Positions 17,290 through 23,590 of a stretch of 32,541 nt of DNA are shown piece by piece. The position numbers and the translations under genes were made by a program. The stretch comes from Rhodocyclales bacterium (GTDB lineage Bacteria; Pseudomonadota; Gammaproteobacteria; Burkholderiales; Rhodocyclaceae). The stretch covers positions 1-32,541 of the forward strand of contig JACRIX010000015.1 of NCBI GenBank assembly GCA_016215645.1, read 5' to 3'. The notes under the pieces are model-generated. The model was not told where the DNA came from. It saw only the letters and a program-made list of their open reading frames with translations, and searched no databases. The stretch's first letter is position 1. Each line of letters starts with the position of its first letter.

Positions 17290-17338
17290 GTACCCTGGCG
17301 TCACCTGGGGTGTTGTAGTAGTTGTCTGAAACGTGGTT

Positions 17339-17414
17339 TGGTGCCGGCAACCGGAATCGAACTGGTGACCTACCGCTTACAAGGCGGTTGCTCTACCAAC
17401 TGAGCTATGCCGGC
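17339..17414 (-). tRNA. tRNA-Thr (anticodon TGT)
   Basis: On the minus strand the gene begins GCCGGCATAGCTCAG and ends TGCCGGCACCA with an encoded CCA. The 7-bp acceptor stem GCCGGCA / TGCCGGC is perfect, the D-arm has GCTCAGTTGGTAGAGC, and the T-arm has GTTCGATTC. The anticodon stem ACCGC / GCGGT encloses loop CTTGTAA, giving anticodon TGT for threonine codons ACA and related. Its predicted promoter -10 box (17429-17424) leaves only a few bases of leader. Confidence 0.96.
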
Positions 17415-17423
17415 ACGGCGCGG

Positions 17424-17429
17424 ATTATA
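17424..17429 (-). promoter_or_regulatory. -10 box of the tRNA-Thr promoter
   Basis: On the minus strand there is a perfect TATAAT 9 bases before the tRNA 5' end. That distance puts the transcription start almost at the mature end. The -35 region is poor (AGTTTA at 17-base spacing). The box is part of the left arm of the inverted repeat described at 17425-17449. Confidence 0.65.
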
Positions 17430-17449
17430 GCGGAGGCATTCCGCTATAA
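17425..17449. promoter_or_regulatory. 10-bp inverted repeat holding divergent -10 boxes
   Basis: TTATAGCGGA is followed, after the 5-base spacer GGCAT, by its exact reverse complement. The left arm overlaps the TATAAT of the tRNA-Thr promoter on the minus strand. The right arm holds TATAAA on the plus strand, 29 bases before the kinase gene ATG at 17479. The two -10 boxes are about 15 bases apart, so the -35 region of each overlaps the -10 of the other, and the two promoters would compete. A dimeric regulator could also bind here. Confidence 0.6.
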
Positions 17450-17478
17450 ACTCCCCGCTCTGCATTGCCGACATTCCC

Positions 17479-19005
17479 ATGACTGCCACGCCCTCCTCCC
17501 GCCAGCCCTTGAATCTGCTGGTCGTCGCCAACGACGATGCGGCGCTGGCACCACTGGCGCTGGCGCTGGAAGCATCCGACAAGCTCTGCCATTTTCACCG
17601 TGCCGCCAGCGCCGACTCTTTGCGTGCTTCGATGTGCGACCAGGCCTGGGACCTGGTGCTGCACCTGCCCAGCGACGGCGGTCCGGGAATCGTGGACACC
17701 CTGCGATTGATCGACGAACAGGGCGCCGACCTGCCGACCATCGCCGTGGCGCCGGCCGACGACAAGGACGCGATGACCGAAGCAATGCTGGCCGGTGCCC
17801 GCGACGTCATCGACGCCGACCGGCTCGACCGCCTGCGACTGGCCGTCGAGCGTGAAGTACGCGAGGCGCGCCATCGCGCCGACCATCGCGCGGCACTGGA
17901 AATGCTGAACGAGAGCCAGGCGCGCTTCGATGCCCTGGCCTCCAACCTGCCCGGGATGCTGTTCCACCTGCGTCGCGACGAGGTCGGTGAATACCGCTTC
18001 CTTTTCGTCAGCGAGGGATGCCAGAAGCTCTTCGGCTTCAAGCAACAGCACCTTCTGGCCTCCGCCGACAAGTTGTTCGACGCCTTCGACGGCGAACGCC
18101 GCAAGGGGCTGGAAACGGCCCTGCGCGACTCTGCCATGCATGGCACCCTGCTCAACTGGGAAGGACACACGCGCGGCCGCACGCGACAGAAGTGGATCAA
18201 CCTGCGTTCGACGCCGTATCGCTTCGACAACGGCGTCGTCGAGTGGCGCGGCATGGCCACCAACATCACCGAAAGCAAGGAAAACGAAGCCGAACTGCGC
18301 GGCTCCCGGCAGCAGCTGGCGGAACTGTCGAGCCACCTCGAAGCGGCCAAGGAAGAGGAACGGGAACGCATCTCGCGCGACATCCACGACGAACTCGGCT
18401 CGATCCTGGTGTTCCTCAAGATCGAAGCCGCGCAACTCGCCGGGAAACTGCCGGCCGACGCCGCCAAGCTGCGCGAGAAGGCCCACTCCATCGAGACCCT
18501 GCTCGACCAGGCGATGAGCACCGCGAGCCGCGTCGCGCGCGAACTGCGCCCCGGCATCCTCAAGGAGTTCGGTCTGCCGGCAGCCATCGAATGCCAGGCC
18601 GAGGACTTCAGCCAGCGCTTCGGCATTACCTGTCGCGTCCAGTGTGATGAAGATGGCATCGAGCCGGAGCCGGATACCTCGCTGGCCCTGTTTCGGATCG
18701 CCCAGGAGGCGCTGACCAATGTCGCCAAGCACGCCCATGCCTCGCTGGTAGTGATGCGCTTGAGTCGTGAAAGCGGTAACATCCTGCTCGAAATCAGGGA
18801 CAACGGTCGCGGCATCTCGCGGCACGACATGCAGAAGCCGAGGTCCTTCGGACTGCGCGGCATCCGCGAACGGGTATCCAGTCTGGGCGGCGATTTCGAG
18901 ATCTCCGCAGCCGAGCATGGCGGCACGCACCTTGTGTTGCGCGTGCCGGAATCCCGACCCAGCGAACCACCGACGGAAGAAGAATTGCAACGCAAGCTGT
19001 TCTGA
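17479..19005 (+). CDS. NarL-type sensor histidine kinase with degenerate receiver and PAS domains
   Basis: A 508-residue soluble sensor kinase with no membrane segment. Residues 11-130 resemble a response-regulator receiver, but the phospho-acceptor position is Leu (WDLVLHL, 57-63) and the conserved Lys is absent, so it is a pseudo-receiver. A PAS domain follows (about 145-265, ending in RGMATNITESKENE), then a coiled HisKA_3 dimerisation helix with the phospho-histidine His303 in ERISRDIHDELGSIL. The HATPase domain is intact: QEALTNVAKHAHAS with Asn414, DNGRGI (441-446), and GLRGIRER. The response-regulator gene starts 2 bases later, so they form a pair. The signal is unknown; a cytoplasmic or redox ligand via PAS is plausible. 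No clear ribosome site precedes the ATG. Confidence 0.93.
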   Translation: MTATPSSRQPLNLLVVANDDAALAPLALALEASDKLCHFHRAASADSLRASMCDQAWDLVLHLPSDGGPGIVDTLRLIDEQGADLPTIAVAPADDKDAMTEAMLAGARDVIDADRLDRLRLAVEREVREARHRADHRAALEMLNESQARFDALASNLPGMLFHLRRDEVGEYRFLFVSEGCQKLFGFKQQHLLASADKLFDAFDGERRKGLETALRDSAMHGTLLNWEGHTRGRTRQKWINLRSTPYRFDNGVVEWRGMATNITESKENEAELRGSRQQLAELSSHLEAAKEEERERISRDIHDELGSILVFLKIEAAQLAGKLPADAAKLREKAHSIETLLDQAMSTASRVARELRPGILKEFGLPAAIECQAEDFSQRFGITCRVQCDEDGIEPEPDTSLALFRIAQEALTNVAKHAHASLVVMRLSRESGNILLEIRDNGRGISRHDMQKPRSFGLRGIRERVSSLGGDFEISAAEHGGTHLVLRVPESRPSEPPTEEELQRKLF

Positions 19006-19007
19006 CA

Positions 19008-19649
19008 ATGGCCGATAAAATCCACGTACTGATTGCCGACGACCACGCCATCGTGCGCCAGGGCCTGAAGCAGATACTTTCCGAGACCGAGGACATGCTC
19101 GTCACCGGCGAAGCCGATGACGGCGCCGAAGCATTGGGCCTGGCGCGGCAACAGCCCTGGGATGTGTTCCTGCTCGACGTCTCGATGCCCAACCGCAACG
19201 GCATCGACACCCTGAAGCAGTTGAAGAAGGAATTCCCGCGCCTGCCGGTACTGATCCTCAGCATGCACCCGGAAGAGCAGTATGCGGTGCGTGCCCTGAA
19301 GGCCGGCGCCTCGGGCTACCTGACCAAGCAGAGCGCCCCGGAGCAACTGGTCAATGCCATCCGCCAGGTGGCCTCCGGCAAAAAATACCTCAGCCCCGCG
19401 GTGGCCCAGCAGCTCGCCGACGCCATCTCCGAGGACACCGAAAAATCGCCCCACGAACGCATCACTGACCGCGAGTACCAGGTGCTGAAGCTGATTGCGG
19501 CCGGCAAGACCCTGACGCAGATCGCCGAATCCCTCAACCTCGGTGTCGCCACGGTCAGCACCTACCGCGCGCGGCTGCTCGAAAAAATGGGCCTGCGCAG
19601 CACGGCGGAACTGATCCGGTATGGCCTCGAACACGGGCTTGCCGATTGA
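19008..19649 (+). CDS. NarL/FixJ-family response regulator
   Basis: A 213-residue regulator partnered with the upstream kinase. The receiver domain (5-120) has the acidic pair DD11-12, phospho-acceptor Asp57 in FLLDVSMPNRNG, Ser85 and Lys107 in YLTKQSAP. A LuxR-type helix-turn-helix occupies about 145-210: ITDREYQVLKLIAAGKTLTQ, then AESLNLGVATVSTYRARLLEKMG. It is expected to bind DNA as a dimer after phosphorylation. The ATG follows the kinase TGA by 2 bases. Targets are unknown; the palindrome upstream of the kinase gene (17425-17449) is a candidate autoregulatory site. Confidence 0.95.
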   Translation: MADKIHVLIADDHAIVRQGLKQILSETEDMLVTGEADDGAEALGLARQQPWDVFLLDVSMPNRNGIDTLKQLKKEFPRLPVLILSMHPEEQYAVRALKAGASGYLTKQSAPEQLVNAIRQVASGKKYLSPAVAQQLADAISEDTEKSPHERITDREYQVLKLIAAGKTLTQIAESLNLGVATVSTYRARLLEKMGLRSTAELIRYGLEHGLAD

Positions 19650-19797
19650 TCCCAAACCGTACGCTGCCGGCCTGGCAACATCGGAAGACACCAAGCGCGC
19701 GACTTCCTGCACAATAGCCGTATGTGTGCGCCAGGCTCTGAACCTGCAACCAACAACCGCCGGCCATCAGGCCACCTGACACGAGAGGAAAAGCACC

Positions 19798-20229
19798 ATG
19801 AAGACACTGAAACAACTGCTCGGCGAAAAGCCACGTGCGCCACTATCGGTTGCCCCGGACGACTCGGTATTCTCGGCCCTCGAGTTGATGGCCAGGCACG
19901 ACATCGGCGCCGTGCTGGTGATGCGTGACGGCCAACTGGCCGGCATCTTCAGCGAGCGCGACTACGCACGCAAGGTGATCCTGCTCGGCAAATCCTCCAA
20001 GGAAACCGCGGTCAAGGAAATCATGACCGAGAAGGTGCTTTATGCCTTGCCCGAACAGACCACCGACCAGGCCATGGCCCTGATGACCGAGAAGCACATC
20101 CGCCATCTGCCGGTGCTGGATGCAAGCAGGCGCGTGATCGGCATGGTATCGATCGGTGACCTGGTCAAGGAAACCATCTCGCAACAGGCCTTCCTGATCC
20201 AGCAGCTCGAGCAATACATCGCCAGCTGA
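19798..20229 (+). CDS. Tandem CBS-domain protein
   Basis: A 143-residue stand-alone protein with two CBS motifs: about 10-65 (VAPDDSVFSALELMARHDIG, then GIFSERDYARKVIL) and 75-133 (LPEQTTDQAMALMTEKHIRH, then IGMVSIGDLVKETI). CBS pairs bind adenosine nucleotides or SAM and report energy or redox status; here no effector domain is attached. AGAGG lies upstream of the ATG. The preceding 148 bases (19650-19797) hold no gene and no promoter I can call with confidence. It is the first of five closely spaced plus-strand genes, suggesting one transcript with metY. Confidence 0.9.
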   Translation: MKTLKQLLGEKPRAPLSVAPDDSVFSALELMARHDIGAVLVMRDGQLAGIFSERDYARKVILLGKSSKETAVKEIMTEKVLYALPEQTTDQAMALMTEKHIRHLPVLDASRRVIGMVSIGDLVKETISQQAFLIQQLEQYIAS

Positions 20230-20245
20230 TCCGGACACGATTGCG

Positions 20246-20464
20246 ATGGCCGCCAACGACGCGCCCGAGACCCCCGAAGCCCTGCGTACCAAGCTCGTCG
20301 AGCTGCGCGTCGAGCATCGCGATCTCGACGAGGCCATCGAGCGACTGACGCTGACGCCGCCGGAGGACGACCTGATGCTGCGGCGCCTGAAGAAGCGCAA
20401 GCTGATGATCAAGGATCGCATCTCGGCGCTGGAACGCCTGCTCGACCCCGACGAATACGCTTAG
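20246..20464 (+). CDS. YdcH/DUF465 family small protein
   Basis: A 72-residue charged, helical protein. The central part (LVELRVEHRDLDEAIERLTL, then LMLRRLKKRKLMIKDRISAL) matches the DUF465/YdcH family: two amphipathic helices separated by a short loop, with the typical LKKRKLxxKDxI segment. The family's biochemical role is not established. It lies 16 bases after the CBS gene and 9 bases before metY, so is very likely co-transcribed with them. Confidence 0.88.
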   Translation: MAANDAPETPEALRTKLVELRVEHRDLDEAIERLTLTPPEDDLMLRRLKKRKLMIKDRISALERLLDPDEYA

Positions 20465-20473
20465 GCGAACGGC

Positions 20474-21757
20474 ATGACCTACAACTTCGATACGCTTGCC
20501 CTGCACGCGGGGCAGGTACCGGACGAGCATTTCGGTGCGCGCGCGACGCCGATCTACCTGACCACCTCCTTTGTCTTCAAGGATTCCGATCAGGCAGCGG
20601 CACTGTTCAACATGGAACGCGCCGGCCATGTGTATTCGCGCATCTCCAACCCGACCAATGCCGTGCTCGAGGAACGCGTCGCCGCCCTCGAAGGCGGCGT
20701 CGGCGCCATCGCCGTGGCCTCGGGCCAGGCCGCCCTGCACCTGGCCATCGCCACGCTGATGGGCGCCGGCAGCCACATCGTCGCCAGCCGCTCGCTGTAT
20801 GGCGGCTCGCATAACCTGCTGGATTACACCCTGCCCCGCTTCGGCATCACGACCACCTTCGTCGATCCACGCGACCTGAACACCTGGCGCGGCGCGATCC
20901 GCCCGGAAACCCGCTTGCTGTTCGGCGAAACCCTGGGTAATCCGGGGCTGGATGTCCTGGACATCCCGGAGGTGGCGGCGCTGGCCCATGAACATGGCCT
21001 GCCGCTGCTGGTGGATAGCACCTTCACCACGCCCTGGTTGATGCGCCCCTTCGAGCACGGCGCCGACCTGATCTTCCATTCCGCCACCAAGTTCCTCGGC
21101 GGCCACGGCGTCGCCATCGGCGGCGTTCTGGTCGACAGCGGCAGTTTCGACTGGGACAAATCCGGCAAGTTTCCAACCCTGACCGAGCCCTACGAGGGCT
21201 TTCACGGCATGGATTTCAGCGAGGAATCCACCGTCGCCGCCTTCCTGCTGCGCGCGCGGCGCGAGGGCCTGCGCGATTTCGGCGCCTGCATGAGTCCGCT
21301 CACCGCCTTCCAGTTGCTGCAAGGCGTCGAAACCCTGCCGCTGCGCATGGAACGCCATATCGCCAACACGCGCCAGGCCGTGGCGCATCTGGTCAGGAGC
21401 GAAGCCGTCGACGCCGTGGCCTACCCGGAACTCGATAGCCATCCGGACCGCGCCCTGGCGCAGAAACTTCTGCCGCGCGGCGCCGGTTCGGTGTTCAGCT
21501 TCACGCTCAAGGGCGGCAGGCCGGCCGGGCGAAAATTCATCGAGGCCCTGCGCGTGTTCTCGCACCTGGCCAATGTCGGCGATGCCAAATCGCTGGTGAT
21601 CCATCCGGCATCGACCACGCATTTCCGCATGTCGGACGCCGCACTGGTTGCCGCCGGCATCCATCCCGGCACCATCCGCCTGTCGATCGGCCTGGAAGAC
21701 GCCGGCGACCTGCTGGAAGACCTGAACCGCGGCCTCGCCGCGGCGGCGAAGACCTGA
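20474..21757 (+). CDS. metY: O-acetylhomoserine sulfhydrylase (aminocarboxypropyltransferase)
   Basis: A PLP enzyme of the Cys/Met metabolism family that makes homocysteine from O-acetylhomoserine and sulfide. The 427-residue protein starts with the MetY-type FDTLALHAGQ. It has YSRISNPTNAVLEERVAALE, ASGQAALHLA (82-91), the PLP lysine Lys206 in HSATKFLGGHG, and the MetY insert SGKFPTLTEPYEGFHG that distinguishes it from the shorter MetZ/MetB enzymes (about 390-400 residues). Specificity for acetyl over succinyl homoserine is inferred from this insert and length. No metX is in the window. The gap to the hydrolase gene is 4 bases. Confidence 0.94.
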   Translation: MTYNFDTLALHAGQVPDEHFGARATPIYLTTSFVFKDSDQAAALFNMERAGHVYSRISNPTNAVLEERVAALEGGVGAIAVASGQAALHLAIATLMGAGSHIVASRSLYGGSHNLLDYTLPRFGITTTFVDPRDLNTWRGAIRPETRLLFGETLGNPGLDVLDIPEVAALAHEHGLPLLVDSTFTTPWLMRPFEHGADLIFHSATKFLGGHGVAIGGVLVDSGSFDWDKSGKFPTLTEPYEGFHGMDFSEESTVAAFLLRARREGLRDFGACMSPLTAFQLLQGVETLPLRMERHIANTRQAVAHLVRSEAVDAVAYPELDSHPDRALAQKLLPRGAGSVFSFTLKGGRPAGRKFIEALRVFSHLANVGDAKSLVIHPASTTHFRMSDAALVAAGIHPGTIRLSIGLEDAGDLLEDLNRGLAAAAKT

Positions 21758-21761
21758 TCGC

Positions 21762-22592
21762 ATGCAGATCGAGATCAATGGCCACTCCGCCTTTGCCTAC
21801 ACCGGCGGCAAGGCATTTGACGCCAGCCTGCCCACGGTCGTCTTCATCCATGGCGCGCAGAACGACCACAGCGTCTGGGGCCTGCAAAGCCGCTGGTTCG
21901 CCCATCACGGTTTCGGCGTGCTGGCCGTAGACCTGCCGGGCCACGGCCGCAGCGACGGTGCCCCGCTGCCTTCGATCGAAGACCTCGCCGACTGGATCGA
22001 GTTGCTGATGGAGAAAGTTGTGCGAAGCGGTATCCAGGCGGACGGCGTTGGCGAGACGGCGAAATCCGTGTCCCTGGTGGGTCACAGCATGGGCTCGCTG
22101 ACCGCACTCGAATGCGCTTCACGCCATCCGGCGCGCATCGCCCGCATCGCGCTGGTCGGCACCGCGGTGCCGATGCCGGTGTCCGATGCCCTGCTCGACG
22201 CGGCCAAAAACGACGAGCCCAAGGCCATCGCCATGATCAACGGCTGGTCGCATTCGCCGCACGGCACGATAGGCGGCAACACGGTGCCCGGCATGTGGAT
22301 GTTCGGCGCAGCCAAGCGCCTGGCGGAGCGGCAGCGCCCCGGGGTGCTGCACAATGATCTTGCCGCCTGCAATGCCTACACGCATGGCATGGAAGCGGCA
22401 ACGGCCCTCGCCTGCCCTGCCCTCGTCATCAGTGGCAGCAAGGACATGATGACCCACCCCAAGGCGGCGGCAAAGCTGGCAAGCAATATTCGTGATGTCC
22501 GCAGCGTGACACTTGCCGGCGCCGGCCACGCGCTGATGGCCGAGCAGCCGGACGCGGTGCTCGACACCTTGAGCGCCTTCATGGCCGCCTGA
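21762..22592 (+). CDS. Alpha/beta hydrolase
   Basis: A 276-residue alpha/beta-fold hydrolase with a full catalytic triad: oxyanion FIHGAQNDHSVW (28-39), nucleophile Ser109 in GHSMG, a likely acid Asp228 in SGSKDMM, and His256 in GAGHALM. There is no signal peptide, so it is cytoplasmic. The pattern VDLPGHGRSDG is common to esterases, haloperoxidase-like and C-C hydrolases, and the substrate cannot be assigned. It sits between metY and a membrane protein gene with gaps of 4 and 5 bases, so is probably in the same operon. It is too short and lacks the motifs to be MetX. Confidence 0.88.
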   Translation: MQIEINGHSAFAYTGGKAFDASLPTVVFIHGAQNDHSVWGLQSRWFAHHGFGVLAVDLPGHGRSDGAPLPSIEDLADWIELLMEKVVRSGIQADGVGETAKSVSLVGHSMGSLTALECASRHPARIARIALVGTAVPMPVSDALLDAAKNDEPKAIAMINGWSHSPHGTIGGNTVPGMWMFGAAKRLAERQRPGVLHNDLAACNAYTHGMEAATALACPALVISGSKDMMTHPKAAAKLASNIRDVRSVTLAGAGHALMAEQPDAVLDTLSAFMAA

Positions 22593-22597
22593 GCCGC

Positions 22598-23374
22598 TTG
22601 GACGACGCCTCCCACCAGAACCCGTTTCCCGTGGTCCGCAGCGGGTTGCCGCTGACCGCGCCCTTCGAATGGCTGCGGCGCGGTGCCGACGACCTCCGGG
22701 CCTGCGGCATGGCCAGCCTGTTCTATGGCCTGTGCTTTGCCGGAACCGGCCTGGCTCTGCTGCTGGCGCTGCGTCACGCCGTGCAACTGGTCACCGCCGT
22801 CACCACCGGCTTCATGCTGGTCGGGCCCTTCTTCGCCATCGGGCTTTACGAGCTCTCGCGCCGGCGTGAATCCGGAGAAGCGACCGCGCTGATCCCGACT
22901 CTTGCCGTATGGCGCCGCAACCTGGCGGCCATCGGCATCTACTCGCTGATCCTGATCGTGCTCTACCTGCTCTGGGCACGCGCCTCGCTGGTGATGTTCG
23001 CCCTCTTCTACGAGGGCGGCATGCCGACGCTGGAAAGCTTCATCGCCCAGCTTGCCAAGTTCGACAACATCGAGTTCATGATTGCCTACCTGGTCGTCGG
23101 TGCCATCTTCGCCGGGCTGGTGTTCGCGTTTTCCGTGGTGTCGATTCCGATGATGCTGGATCGCAATCAGGACACGGTGACCGCCATGCTGGCCAGCTTC
23201 CTGGCACTGGTGCGCAACCTGCCGATGATGCTGTTATGGGGCGCGCTGATTGTTCTGCTCACGGCGCTTGGCATTGCCACCGCCTTCGTCGGCCTGATCA
23301 TTACCATGCCACTGGTGGGCCATGCCACCTGGCATGCCTACCGGGCGCTGATCGAGCCGCGCGCGTCGAGCTGA
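22598..23374 (+). CDS. DUF2189-family integral membrane protein
   Basis: A 258-residue inner-membrane protein. A short hydrophilic N-terminus with APFEWLRRGADDL leads into about six membrane segments, around residues 38-60, 65-88, 108-140, 165-192 and 208-245 (the last probably two). The pattern of W-L-xxGxxDL, GPFFAIGLYELSRR and a final MPLVGHATWHAYRAL is typical of DUF2189, whose function is unknown. The start is a TTG at 22598; no ATG lies upstream in frame, and a GTG further in is the alternative. It is the last gene of the five-gene run and converges on the giant exoprotein gene, whose stop is 42 bases away. Confidence 0.85.
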   Translation: MDDASHQNPFPVVRSGLPLTAPFEWLRRGADDLRACGMASLFYGLCFAGTGLALLLALRHAVQLVTAVTTGFMLVGPFFAIGLYELSRRRESGEATALIPTLAVWRRNLAAIGIYSLILIVLYLLWARASLVMFALFYEGGMPTLESFIAQLAKFDNIEFMIAYLVVGAIFAGLVFAFSVVSIPMMLDRNQDTVTAMLASFLALVRNLPMMLLWGALIVLLTALGIATAFVGLIITMPLVGHATWHAYRALIEPRASS

Positions 23375-23416
23375 TCAAGACGCGCGCCCGGCGCGAGCTC
23401 CATTACTGGCTACCGT

Positions 23417-23590
23417 TCAGGACGAGCACTGCGCCAGCTTCTTGGCGACGCGACGCTCTTCCTTCTTCTGTTCCTTCGCCTCGCCCTTCTTCTTGTCGTC
23501 CTTCTTTTCTTCCTTCTTTTCTTCCTTGTCCTTGGAGGTATCGGCGACGGTGTCCTTCGCCGGGTCCCTGGGGGCTTCCGATTTCTCCTG
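23417..23590 (-). other. Lys/Glu-rich C-terminal tail of the exoprotein
   Basis: The last ~58 residues are dominated by Lys and Glu/Asp (blocks such as DKEEKKEEKKDDKKKGEAKE) and end with a single Cys two residues before the terminus. The beta-helix composition stops abruptly before this, after a Pro/Ser/Gly-rich stretch. At the DNA level it is an almost uninterrupted pyrimidine run on the plus strand. The tail may stay on the cell side as an anchor, as C-terminal cysteine-containing ends do in HMW-type adhesins. Confidence 0.7.

Noticed and set aside
17212..17403. 63-residue open frame over the tmRNA end and tRNA-Thr
   Set aside because: It lies across two structural RNA genes and a terminator.
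17425..19712. Long minus-strand open frames opposite the kinase and regulator genes
   Set aside because: The plus-strand frames have complete conserved kinase and regulator motifs; the reverse frames have none and arise from high GC content.
20165..21778. 537-residue minus-strand frame opposite metY
   Set aside because: MetY on the plus strand is complete with its PLP site; the reverse frame is a compositional shadow.
23381..23397. GC-rich hairpin between the convergent DUF2189 and exoprotein genes as a terminator
   Set aside because: The stem is only 5 bp and there is no T-run on either strand.
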